64,000 bases of DNA, taken from assembly GCA_015501585.1 (NCBI GenBank), contig JADNRY010000136.1:62001-126000 (forward strand), written 5' to 3'. Position numbers and translations under genes: made by a program. Below, piece after piece: positions 1-9,842 of this stretch (the stretch's first letter is position 1; each line of letters begins with the position of its first letter). The notes under the pieces were generated by a model. That model was given only the letters and a program-made list of their open reading frames with translations, was not told the origin of the DNA and searched no databases. This DNA is from Rhodocollybia butyracea. Taxonomy: Eukaryota; Basidiomycota; Agaricomycetes; Agaricales; Omphalotaceae.

Positions 1-354
1 CGAGATTCCAGTGATGATTTAAACGAGTCAATCAACATTGATGAAAGCGAAGTACGCATAACAGTGGAACCTTGTGGAAAAATTGCGGCTCATGCTAATC
101 AAGTAGAAGACTATGTCATGCGACATCGTAAGCTCGATGACCTTTTGTTATGGGACATGGTTGCTCGCTGTGAGAAGGCTACTCGGTCCAAAAAAAATAC
201 GTCTGCTCAAGAAGCTACACATGACTTAGACGGTACTAATGTCATGGATGACTTAAATAGCGTGAATACGCTTGAAGCTAGTCCTGCGAAAAACAAAGTT
301 GAAGACAGTGTACCTTCTATGTTGAACTCTACAAATATGAAAGACCTCATTTAG
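1..354 (+). pseudogene. Helitron Rep/helicase, upstream fragment cut by the window edge
   Basis: This frame is open from the first base of the window to a stop at 352-354, so the gene begins outside. It contains a run resembling the stretch just before the helicase domain in Helitron proteins (DYVMRHRKLDDLLLWDMV, about 111-165). The continuation into the helicase (RRDSQPDRERYCRLMLIFFK, about 453-512) lies in another frame, open from base 303. The two frames overlap at 303-354, so a single frameshift around 300-350 would join them. I see no good intron there. Either this copy is broken or the assembly has an indel. Confidence 0.6.
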
Positions 355-494
355 AATTCGAAGATCAACATCCCGAAAGCTTATCACATTCGTTAACAAT
401 TCGCGCACCTGTTTCCCGTCGAATACCTGTACCCATCGGTGGTGCAATCCCTAGGCGAGACAGCCAACCAGACCGTGAAAGATATTGTCGTCTG

Positions 495-2912
495 ATGTTA
501 ATTTTCTTTAAGCCTTGGAGGGATGCTCATTCGTTACGAGGCGAATATCATTCTTGGTCTTCAGCTTTTGAACAGTTTCATAAGAATTGTCCTTTGGAGT
601 ACCGCAAGATGATGGATAATATGCAGATATTGCATGAATGCAGAGACAGCCGCGATGATCACTTTGCTGCGCGGCTTAATGATAGAAGAGATAGAAGTAA
701 GCAGTTTCCTGTATCGGCTGAGAAAGGTTTCAGCTTCGAAACTGACGCATTAGGTGATGACAACACAGATGAAGACGTCCTGAAGCACCTACTTTCCCTG
801 AACGATACCAATTCCTCTACGTCTTCTACTGCGCAAGCCGAAGTTATCTCTTGCCTACAATTTGCTGAATCCAGTGGAATGTTTGAATCTAGTTCTGCAG
901 CGGCAAAAGATACCGCAAAAGATGAAGAAGATATTGAATTTATTGATACTAGATATCCTGCCGAAGAAGCTGCGTGGCGGGAAAGTTATGACGAACGACG
1001 GAAATGTTGGAAAAAGCGTGCTGCAAAAAACCACTCGTCCTCTGTGGAAGGCAAAATATCTACTACATCGCATGATAGTGTGATTCAACATGCAGATCAG
1101 TTACAACCAACGTACGTGAGCCACTTCGAACCTGGAGACTCAACTGTTGGAGCTTCTATAGATCTTGAAAGCTTTATTAACAGATACACCCCTTCTTTCA
1201 ATCCTGAACAAGAAAGAGCATTTAGAATAATTGCTAACCACAGCATGAATGATAACGAACCGTTAAGGATGTACCTAGGCGGTGCCGGGGGAACAGGTAA
1301 ATCACACATAATTACCGCTTTAAAGTCATTTTTCGACAGTTGTGATCAATCACGAAGATTTCGCCTCACGTCATACACTGGTGTCGCTGCTAGTAACATC
1401 CACGGAATGACACTTCATTCAGCGCTCTGTTTAGGAAACTTGAATAACATGAAATTGAACAGCAAAAGTCACCAAGACTTAATATTAATGTGGGAAGGTG
1501 TTGACTACTTGTTTATTGACGAAGTATCGATGCTTGGTTGTTCATTCCTTTGCAATATTAGTAAAGCCCTCAGTAAAGCTAAACAAAACGACGCGCCTTT
1601 TGGAGGTATCAGTATCATTTTTGCCGGTGATTTTGCACAATTAGGTCCTGTGGGTGATACAAACCTTTACAGCCATATAAAGACATCCACATCGACTCAA
1701 AACACAATATTTGGCAAACTACTCTGGCTCTCAGTTATGACTGTTATTATGTTACAACAACCAATGCGTCAGCGAGGCATTGAAAACACACGATTCACTG
1801 AACTATTAGCACGATTGCGCATTGGTCAGTGTACAGACCAAGATTACGATTTATTAAGCCAACGCTCTCTGACGCGCAAGACTATCGATTGGTGTGATCC
1901 AGATTGGCGAGAAGCTCCCATAATTGTCGCAACTAATGTTATGAAAGATGCTTTAAACGAGCGAGCTGCTGAAGCTTTCGCTGCACGTACCGGCCGTGAA
2001 CTTCACTGGTATTATGCTGTCGATAAAAGGCAAGGTAAAGAAGTAACGGATGTTGAATTAAAACAACATTTAATGTCTCTTGATTCTGGTAAAACAAACC
2101 ACCGTCTTGGCCGTATTCCCATGGTAATTGGCATGCCTGTTATGATTATGCAAAATTTTGACGTGCCATCCGGTGTTGTGAATGGTTGCAAAGGAACGCT
2201 GAGCAAGATACGTTACCGTCTAGACAGTGATGGATGTCAACATGCTATTTCGTGCGTAGTACGAGCCCCACACACAAATTCGGGTGTTGCGCTTCCTTTC
2301 TTAAAAGACAAAAAATTAGTGGTTGCCTTGGAAGATACCAATGCGATGGCTTTCAGTCACAAATACAGCCACAAACGGTGCACATTTCAACGCACACAAC
2401 TACCAATCGCGCCCGCCTTCGCAATGACGGCGCACAAGGCTCAAGGACAGACACTATCTCATGTGATAGTTGATCTGCAGAGCTGTCGGAAAACCGAACC
2501 ACCGTATGTGATGGTCTCTCGAGCAACGTCTCTAGAAGGCCTTCTCGTCCTTCGTGATTTTGATCGGAGAAAAATCCAATGTCATTCGTCGGGCGACACT
2601 CGCAACGAGGCCCGTCGTCTTGATTTTCTGCACTCCAAAACCATAGTGGCTCATGGAACTGCTACGGAAGTTGCTCAGGCACAACAACACCTGCTTCCTT
2701 CGTACGCTAGCCCGCGGGCAGTTGATCCCAACATAACATTTCAATCTAGTTCATCTGGATTGCTACAGTCACTACAATCATCATGGACTCAAACTTACCA
2801 AAATACATCTTCAGCATCACGGTGCAAGCGCGGTCCTGAAGATATGCCTGTAAGCGCTTTGTGTTTATGTTCAACAGCATCTGAAAATTGCAGGTCAAGT
2901 ATTCTAGAGTGA
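495..2912 (+). CDS. Helitron-type Pif1-family DNA helicase, C-terminal part
   Basis: This is an 805-residue reading frame from the first ATG; the same frame is open back to base 303, so the ATG at 495 is probably internal to a longer Rep-helicase. SF1B/Pif1 motifs appear in order: Walker A GGAGGTGKS (about residue 263), Walker B LFIDEVSMLG (about 340), motif III AGDFAQLGPV (about 377), the late motif MTAHKAQGQTL (about 646) and motif VI YVMVSRATSLEGL (about 672). The leading LMLIFFKPWRD is typical of the segment that joins Rep and helicase in Helitrons. In that family the enzyme is a rolling-circle transposase-helicase acting on single-stranded DNA in the nucleus. The Rep HUH domain lies outside the window. 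With the frame break upstream, the element is probably non-autonomous now. The tail after motif VI is Ser/Gln-rich. Confidence 0.88.
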   Translation: MLIFFKPWRDAHSLRGEYHSWSSAFEQFHKNCPLEYRKMMDNMQILHECRDSRDDHFAARLNDRRDRSKQFPVSAEKGFSFETDALGDDNTDEDVLKHLLSLNDTNSSTSSTAQAEVISCLQFAESSGMFESSSAAAKDTAKDEEDIEFIDTRYPAEEAAWRESYDERRKCWKKRAAKNHSSSVEGKISTTSHDSVIQHADQLQPTYVSHFEPGDSTVGASIDLESFINRYTPSFNPEQERAFRIIANHSMNDNEPLRMYLGGAGGTGKSHIITALKSFFDSCDQSRRFRLTSYTGVAASNIHGMTLHSALCLGNLNNMKLNSKSHQDLILMWEGVDYLFIDEVSMLGCSFLCNISKALSKAKQNDAPFGGISIIFAGDFAQLGPVGDTNLYSHIKTSTSTQNTIFGKLLWLSVMTVIMLQQPMRQRGIENTRFTELLARLRIGQCTDQDYDLLSQRSLTRKTIDWCDPDWREAPIIVATNVMKDALNERAAEAFAARTGRELHWYYAVDKRQGKEVTDVELKQHLMSLDSGKTNHRLGRIPMVIGMPVMIMQNFDVPSGVVNGCKGTLSKIRYRLDSDGCQHAISCVVRAPHTNSGVALPFLKDKKLVVALEDTNAMAFSHKYSHKRCTFQRTQLPIAPAFAMTAHKAQGQTLSHVIVDLQSCRKTEPPYVMVSRATSLEGLLVLRDFDRRKIQCHSSGDTRNEARRLDFLHSKTIVAHGTATEVAQAQQHLLPSYASPRAVDPNITFQSSSSGLLQSLQSSWTQTYQNTSSASRCKRGPEDMPVSALCLCSTASENCRSSILE

Positions 2913-3299
2913 AACGTCGTCGTGTCGCGGATAACTGAAGCTTAAAAGTAAATGCTTACAAGGTAAGGTCTGCAAAATCGAGTTTCAAACACTGACCTCC
3001 GGTCCATTTCTCTTGATTGATTTAGTATTTTATAACGATATAGTCTATCTATATTGATATTGGAGACGTCAACGACTGCATCCCCTACATGCTCACATAC
3101 TAAATAGTCCTTGCTGTAAACCATCCGTCAAATGAGTGAGAACACAGGTAAAGGAATCAGAAAAAAAGAAGCATACCAACTTGCCCAATACTACATCTAA
3201 AACGACTAACAACATATTTCATACATCACAACGTCTTCACTCCATACATCGACCGAAATAAGTGTCAATTCGGTGTTGCTTCGTCGTTGTCGTTACTAT

Positions 3300-3339
3300 C
3301 CAGGATAAGCCTGGTTATCAATAGTCGGGAAAAGCCCGA
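3300..3339. repeat. Two small hairpins downstream of the Helitron helicase
   Basis: CCAGG-ATAAG-CCTGG (3300-3314) and TCGGG-AAAAG-CCCGA (3325-3339) are perfect 5-bp stems with 5-nt loops. A third stem, TCGGG-CTTAT-CCCGA, lies at 3612-3626 and is nearly the reverse complement of the second. Helitrons end in a short hairpin close to a CTRR 3' end, and Helentron types carry subterminal inverted repeats. The second hairpin is followed by ACTAC, not CTRR, so an element end is not proven. The rest of 2913-3819 shows no gene I can support. Confidence 0.4.
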
Positions 3340-3819
3340 ACTACATTTAATGAACTATTCAAGAGAACCCCGACCAATTCCAATGGAACAATGACGGCAA
3401 TGCATGAGAGAAACCATAAATGAGATGAGTTACTGTGAATAGTGGAAGCAAAAGTGAATAATTATCGTAGGAAAGACTCAAATCCATGGGACTATATCAT
3501 GTACACACTCTCATCCTCGTGACCTTGTGGAGCCACGTGATCGTGTGCTCATTTTTATTTCCAGTCCTCACTCAACCTTCACTACAACCTGCAAGAACTT
3601 ATTCGATTGGTTCGGGCTTATCCCGACCACGTTCTTCATAGCGGTATGGGCTTCTCCCAACCTGCTTCGATTCGAATTCCACTTTCTTGCGGCCGCGGAT
3701 GATCGACTACGTGAAACAGAGACACTACGACGTCAAGGTCTGTGCTTCATAAGATTCTGGTTCCTTGCGTCTTGTATGACGATTTACCAAAAAAATACAA
3801 CTTCAAATTCAGTATTTAA

Positions 3820-5443
3820 ATGTACAGCATGCTTGTTATGTGCAGTATCGCGATGTCCTATCACGATTATTTGCCCAACTCTTTTGCGTCTCCCACTTTT
3901 AATGCTCGATCTCAACCTGGCGGCATCAATCAGCGCCTAGCTAAAGCGATAGCTGAAATGAAGCATGGGGCATTCGCCAATGCGGAAGTCGACAAGCACT
4001 TCTTTAGGCGTAATGAAAACACTTGGTCAGATAACTACAATTTTCGTGATGCCAACGCTCATTGCTTCACGGCGAATGTATTCGGAGAAATTCTGGGCTC
4101 TGCCCATGGCACATTCCTTGGTGCTCAAGGAAATCATTTCCCGGGTAATGATTCTAACAACGTAAGCTTGTCAACAACTGGTCCAAATATGCGTCTCTCA
4201 CTTCGTTTGCAGCCGAACCAATTGACCGATAACAGCAAGGCGAAAAACGTTTTCGCTTTAGGTTTGCCTACGGGTGCCGAAAACGACTTGAAAGACCATT
4301 ACTTCAACCAAATCTGTACCGCGATGCATATGAGAAACTCCGACATCGATGAAGAATTTAAAAACAACAAGGTACGTTGAATTTTGCAGCACCAAAACCA
4401 TATCAACCCCTTCGTAGACGTATAACATCAAAGAATTCATCAAACCGTTGGGGGACGGACAACCAGAAGAGTGCATCGTATTGACTGGCCCACTCATGTA
4501 TACGGTACGTTTTTCGAAAATCACGTACCACCTGTAGCCTAACATTCCGACTTTTAGGGTCATACCACGAATCAAGCCAACAAAGCTGTTGATTATCCTG
4601 CACACGCTCAAAAACGCATCGTCAAAAAACGCGGTGCTGTCGACGCATTTAAAGAAAACGAAGAATCCGATACAGCTAGTGAAACAAGCTCTGCATCGTC
4701 TAACCCGGTGATGCCTGTCGGTAAGTCCCTTTTTTCTGGGACACAATTTTTGTTCAATATCTCCAAGGAAAAGATGTTTTTATCGGCGCTCAATATGACC
4801 CACGCCTTTTGGCTGATTACGGTGGACCGATGTTTAATCAGAGACTTGCTAGAATTATCCAGCAAGACTTTCGTAACGCAGCTGGTGATTTCATTCCCCC
4901 GTGGAAATACTGGGACGAATTGCGCCCTGGTACGTTGGTCATAGCCAACATAAGCATTGTAGTCTATGTTCTGCCGGGAAAGGGAACCTTTCCTTGCCGC
5001 AAAGTATGCATATGTCATTTTCCATTTTCTCCACATCATTACTAACCTTTTTCTTTCAGATTTACCATGCGAACGTTAACAGCCTGAAAGTATTGGATCA
5101 TAGCGACGTACCAGTTGACGTAGCCGAGATCGCTAGTGTCCAACGAGAACGACGTGGCAACGCGACCGCAACATCTGATGCTGGAAGTGTTGCATTCCAA
5201 TCTCTCTTTTTGAACCGTGCTGCTACCAATTCCGCAGTTGCTTTATCGACGGAAAACGTTGGCGCTAGTACTTCTGCGGTTGAGCCGACGAAAACAGAAT
5301 TGACTCCTATTCATTTTTCGGTTGATATATCGAGCGGAGACGTTGTGATGAATGAAGAAAAGACGGAGCCTACGAAAAACTCAGCGGGAAGTGTCAGCGT
5401 AACGCCTGACAGCAAGAAGGATGGCAAAAAACCTCGTCGTTAA
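3820..5443 (+). CDS. Uncharacterised five-exon protein, 473 aa
   Basis: I do not recognise a named domain. The model joins 3820-4371, 4418-4504, 4558-4720, 4768-5003 and 5060-5443. All introns have GTACGT, GTAAGT or GTATGC donors and TAG/AAG/CAG acceptors, and the phases keep one open frame of 474 codons, strong support for a real intact gene. The N-terminal half is polar and aromatic-rich (FFRRNENTWSDNYNF). A central acidic/Ser linker (KENEESDTASETSSASS) precedes a second globular part (PPWKYWDELRPGTLVIANIS) that continues across the last intron (IYHANVNSLKVLDHSD). The C-terminal 120 residues are Ser/Thr-rich and end in a basic KKDGKKPRR, possibly nuclear. The strand-rich second part could be an OB-like fold, but that is a guess. 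Alternative in-frame ATGs lie at 3829, 3838 and 3856. It sits between a Helitron helicase and F-box genes and might be element cargo. Confidence 0.65.
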
Positions 5444-5685
5444 AAATTTTATATCATTGATAAGTTGTACTATGCTCTTGTATTATGCTCAAAACACCAA
5501 AATTATGTTATACTTTCTCAAAATATGAGTGGAAAGAACTAATTATATTTATGCTACTTGCAGGTCGTAACGCTCGAGGCCCAGATAGGAGTCATGCCAA
5601 TGACATCGATTACTTATATGTTTCAAATGTAAATTATCAAAAACACAACTATCAACTCTGTACACCGTTCTTCTAGTGGAAAACT
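5444..5685. other. Short intergenic spacer
   Basis: AT-rich sequence between the stop of the 473-residue gene and the F-box gene. I see no coding or RNA feature here. Confidence 0.4.
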
Positions 5686-7174
5686 ATGCCTGGTAAGTTT
5701 TGCTCCGCTACAGAAACTCATAACGCAAACCATCCTTTAGAACTACTCGACTTCCCTAACGAACTATTATTCCGAATTGGACACAATCTCTCAAGTCTAA
5801 AGACAGTGTCTGCGATGAACAGGGTTTGCACTCGCTTCCACGATATTTCCCTACCCCTGCTGTACCATAGCGCAACCAAAAACAGCCTCCTCGCACTGTC
5901 ATGACCAACTAAGTTCAGCAATCTTGACCATCCAACGTCTGTTGTTCGACAGCTTCAAATTAACGCGACAGTATGGAGTACGATCGATTTAGCCGCTTTC
6001 CAAACCACCATGCGGTGGTGCCGTGACCAGTTCAACGAACTTACTCTCGAAGGATACCACAGATCATTACAAGATTTTTTTCCTTCGCAATCGGACCAAT
6101 GCCCTGCCAATGTGGCAGTTCTCAACGTTCGGTTATCAGTGAGCAAAACTACAGTGCGAAAAGATATAGGGTTGCTGGTAAATATTCAGTTTTTCTCCCT
6201 TCACAGACACTCATATACTACAGAATACGCTGTTAGGATCTAAGTTGACCGTGCTCAGTATAGATTGGCTATTGGTTTCTAATCCTCGTTAGTAACGAAT
6301 GCAAAATTGAATTCTCGTATCTAACTCCCTTTAGCGACATATCATAATATGGCAAAGACTCTCAAGGTATTACCGCGACAGTGCCCTAACCTCAATAGTT
6401 TCAAACTGCACTTACCACGCAATCGCGATCGATATCGATACGAGAACTCTCCACTGCAAAATTTGTTCGATTCAGTGGACTTCCAGTTTATGCATCTCAA
6501 ACAATTTCACGTCGTGGATCACTACAAAGACCTAAATATAGGTACCTTTCTTGTACAACACCAGCAACTCGAGATGTTATCGCTACTGGTTGTAGGAATG
6601 TTAGCTGGCCACACCTTGCCATATCAACGTACTATCGACAGCCTATCCACCCTGCGCGGCAACATACGAACAGTAGTGGAATTTTTAACTTATCACGCCT
6701 TGACGAACGTTATCATCTCAAACTACGAAGCGGAAATAGCTGCATCACTCATAGACGCGTTGTTGAATGCACCGTCCGTAATTGTACTTAAATTGCGCAC
6801 GGAACACGGCATATCGCCAGCGCAATTAACAGGCCTGCTCCCTGGCTGCCAGCATCTTCAATTTCTGAACTGCATTGTGGATTTTAGTGAATTCCGATAT
6901 GACACTGAGGTATTTATCCGATAACTTATGTATTGTTAAACGCACTAACACTTTAAAGTCAATCGCCTGCAAATTGTACATTAATATTATGGATCAATTA
7001 CCTGCCTTGCGGGAGTTTGTGATGGTGTTCCACCATCCGTACTTCACCGATTTTCCTAACATGCAGCAGACGGCGTTACAAACTGCGTCAGAGTTAACGA
7101 TTAGGCAAAAACCTCTCGAGATAAAAGTAGAAATCTATGGCGATCAATTACCAATAATTAACTACGCTTTTTAA
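5686..7174 (+). pseudogene. F-box / leucine-rich type protein with one in-frame stop
   Basis: The N-terminus has a recognisable F-box (LDFPNELLFRIGHNLSSLKT, then MNRVCTRFHD). F-box proteins recruit substrates to SCF ubiquitin ligases through Skp1. The frame is interrupted by TGA at 5902-5904 and then continues unchanged (QLQINATVWSTIDLAAFQTT). Downstream exons are consistent with introns near 6179-6221, 6289-6335 and 6911-6958 (donors GTAAAT, GTTAGT, GTATTT). The later exons carry irregular leucine-rich repeats (NLNSFKLHLP, HLKQFHVVDH, ALTNVIISN) and end at 7174. Only this stop spoils an otherwise coherent model; no plausible intron removes it. It may be a recent pseudogene or a sequence error. 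A related, more decayed gene lies at 9843-11336. Confidence 0.6.
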
Positions 7175-7493
7175 GTAAGTACACTTTGCTCTTGACTATG
7201 TATCTAACGCGATTTGATCTGACGAAGCCAGAGAATACGCTTTGACCGCGGCACAGCCGAGATTCCGATCGGAAAATGATGACTACGTGCAAAAACAACT
7301 GACGTAGTTGCTCGTGAGACATAAACAACTGAGGTGTCCTACTAACGACCATCGTAATACCTCAATGGACAACGTAGTTCTTCAAGATGGCACACAACGA
7401 TGGAAAACATTGTACGTCTTATCTTGATACAGTTATCATCTACTAAATCTGGAAACCAGGCCATGTGAACTCAGTGATTCATTGCTGTCAAAA
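7175..7493. other. Intergenic stretch, possible missing 5' exon of the next gene
   Basis: I find no complete gene. The reading frame of the next gene stays open back to 7428 (reading HLLNLETRPCELSDSLLSKM), after an in-frame TGA at 7425-7427. Part of an upstream exon may lie here, but I could not place it with confidence. Confidence 0.3.
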
Positions 7494-8576
7494 ATGCGAA
7501 ACTGCGATTTAAATGCTCTCGCTATCACGAATAAATGGTTCAACTCTACCATTGACGACTTTCAAGGTCGTTACCATTCTATTATTCGCGTGCTGGGCCG
7601 ATTCTTTAAGGTTGAGGAATTTGGCCCGTTTCAGGAAATCCAAGTTAGTACACACAACATAGCATAAAAAAACTCGTTAATTTTTGTGCAGGGTTCTACT
7701 GGTCTTTTGATATCTGGTTCAGCAGCACTTCAATTCTTCAATTGTGCTTCATGGGAAGCAGACCTCGACACTTACTGCATTTATAGCCGTTGCTCAGAAG
7801 TCGGCATATGGTACATGTCCATAGGCTATGAATTTATTCCCACTACCGGCCAAGCCTCAAAATTTACAGACGACCATGCTTCTTTGCTAACTATGCAAAA
7901 AGATGGTAATCTATCTACGCCCGAAGACTACGATGGAGACCATATCGCAAGGGTCTGGAATTTCGTTCGAGGTACTTCAAAAATCCAACTTATCGGTTCA
8001 GTCCATGCGCCACTGCAAGTTGTATTGTCCTTTCATTCAAGTAAGTCCATTCTTTCCTCGCTTCGTCGATGCCAATCATTTATCGTTATCGCAGCTTGTG
8101 TGATGAATGTCATTACGCATACGGCAGCGTATTCTCTCTTTCCCGACCTTACTTTCAACAAAAAAGCCTCAGTAGCAACAAAACTTTCGTATCCTCTGAC
8201 CAAAAAACGGCACGAGGCTTTCCAGAAATACATAGAGCGTGGATACGATATCGTCGCCACTGTCGACTACCAAAAATCTACCGATCCTCGATCTGCTCTT
8301 ACCTTCCTCTTGCCCCGTTACATGGGCGATGTCCATTGTTGGAAAATCCCTGTCGAATTTTATGGAAAAACATCTTACCCTGACTACATCGATATCAATA
8401 GTTGGGATGTTTTCTACACACGTCCTTACAACCTTTATAAATCCTATTGTTGGCCTATAATTTGTCCGGAAGCCCATGCCTACATTGTGGCTAATTCCGA
8501 GCGTCGGTCGCTTGCAGCAGCAATGGGAGGTGCTCGGCGTGCATTGAGCGACGGTATCATTAAGTACCTTCTATAA
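7494..8576 (+). CDS. Nucleotidyltransferase-like (GS...DxD) protein with F-box-like N-terminus
   Basis: The model joins 7494-7643, 7692-8040 and 8095-8576; both introns are about 50 bp with GTTAGT/GTAAGT donors and CAG acceptors, and phases agree. The start is the first in-frame ATG, but sequence upstream stays open, so the N-terminus may be longer. Exon 2 opens with LLISGSAALQFF and continues WEADLDTYC, the G-S-x(n)-D-L-D pattern of polymerase-beta-like nucleotidyltransferase folds. Exon 3 contains CVMNVITHTAAYSLFPDLTF, which I associate with a large lineage-specific family in mushroom genomes in which this core follows a degenerate F-box. Activity is unproven: only the first carboxylate pair is obvious. 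No lesion is seen. Neighbours on both sides are F-box relatives, suggesting a birth-and-death cluster. Confidence 0.65.
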
Positions 8577-8603
8577 TTCTCGCCTTTTCGTCGTACTGAC
8601 TGA

Positions 8604-9024
8604 ACTTCAAGGAATGAAAGTAGCGTGTTACGTCTATTGCAAGATGTACAGCGTCACCGTCGTGGTAACACATTAACCTGCGCCAAGGCATGGTCAACTA
8701 CATCGCAGATCAAGGACTTAATGGAATCTACAGGCATTCCCATCGCTTCATCTACGATCCATGACCTATTTGGCTTTTTTGCCATTATCCAGAACCGACG
8801 AAAAGCACTCTACTTAGTAAGTCTGCGTTCATAATACTAAAACACTTGATTGACATACATCGTAGATCGATGCAAAGAAGGCGACACTGGAGGGCGACCG
8901 CTTAACATTGACTATTGAAATGGATGAATCGAAATTGCCTGAGCAAGAATGGGTGGTACTTTTCGACTGGAGTTTATCTTTTATTGACGACCATATCGAC
9001 TTCATATGGAAAGAAAAAGATTGA
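8604..9024 (+). CDS. Small hypothetical protein, 5' end unresolved
   Basis: Two exons are supported: an open segment from 8604 (after an in-frame stop at 8601-8603) to 8816, and 8866-9024, with a 49-bp intron (GTAAGT donor, TAG acceptor). The spliced frame ends with an acidic and aromatic tail (SFIDDHIDFIWKEKD). No ATG opens the first segment before codon 40 or so, so an upstream exon or a non-ATG start must exist, or this is a 3' remnant. The first segment contains LLQDVQRHRRGNTLT. It follows the nucleotidyltransferase-like gene by about 30 bp and could be a further part of it, but I found no splice joining the frames. Function unknown. Confidence 0.4.
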
Positions 9025-9110
9025 CCTACTGAGTAAGTAGTTCATGCACCTTTCGTCAAACTACAGCGCCGTCCAATCAGCCTTTTTCATGTTTATTTTA
9101 AAATTTGTAC

Positions 9111-9170
9111 TATTACCATTTTCCTCTATCTATTACCATTTTCCTCTATCTATTACCATTTTCCTCTATA
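9111..9170 (+). repeat. 20-bp perfect triplicate
   Basis: Three exact tandem copies of TATTACCATTTTCCTCTATC (the last base of the third copy differs) lie about 175 bp upstream of the polymerase delta subunit start. The unit is pyrimidine-rich and could be promoter-proximal. Confidence 0.85.
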
Positions 9171-9344
9171 TCGATGCCGAAAAATTCGCGTAACATCAAC
9201 TACAAACAACAAACGGGGCGCAAAGTGCTGTACTGTCTAACAGGCCCTCTACCTCTGCGCATCTCGGCATATATGATTCACACTAAGCCGAGAACTGAGA
9301 CCTATGGGAACGCTTATAATCAAGCTCAGTGATTTTGAAACCCC

Positions 9345-9804
9345 ATGAAGAAACAAGTACAGCATCAGCCAAAAATTACTACAGTGTTGAAGGCCGTCGA
9401 GCCACGACGGCCCAAGAAGAGAAGGTTCATCAAAAAGAAACTTGCGTCTACAGCCAATCCGCTACATGCTGCCGGTCCTGAACCACATCGGGTGCCACGA
9501 AATCAAGCTGAATTGCGAATGCTCCAAGTCTTTGATATGTAAGCGGTCGTCTGCACAGCACAAGTCCAGATCATATCTAACCTAAGTCATAGGACGTCAA
9601 AATACGGCCCATTCATCGGCATGACCAGACTAGAGAGATGGACTCGAGCTCAGTCTTTGAAACTCGATCCTCCTGAAGATGTACGCCTCTGTGTCGTCCT
9701 TTTATGGAATTTACTGACACTGTCGTAAGGTGCACAAAATTTTGTTAGAATTGGAACTAGAGCCTGAACATCCTTGGCGATACTGCGGCATCACAGGCTA
9801 TTAA
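9345..9804 (+). CDS. DNA polymerase delta subunit 4 (Cdm1/POLD4-like), 118 aa
   Basis: The model joins 9345-9538, 9593-9680 and 9730-9804. Phases agree; the third exon uses an AAG acceptor. The N-terminus is basic and low-complexity (PRRPKKRRFIKKK), as expected for this subunit. The conserved C-terminal domain is clear: LRMLQVFDMTSKYGPFIGMT, RLERWTRAQSLKLDPPEDV, then EPEHPWRYCGITGY at the extreme C-terminus. In the family this small subunit stabilises polymerase delta and contacts the second subunit and PCNA in the nucleus. The 118-residue length is close to that of other family members. Everything around it is paralogous or decayed, so it may be a genuine single-copy anchor gene or a captured copy. 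I leave the symbol empty because naming differs between fungi. Confidence 0.85.
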
Positions 9805-9842
9805 ATAACGTCTCTCCTTCGGTATACTGATTTTCAAAGTCA

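Noticed and set aside
5902..5904. TGA as a selenocysteine codon
   Set aside because: Fungi of this group generally lack the selenocysteine machinery, and no conserved Cys is expected at this place in an F-box protein.
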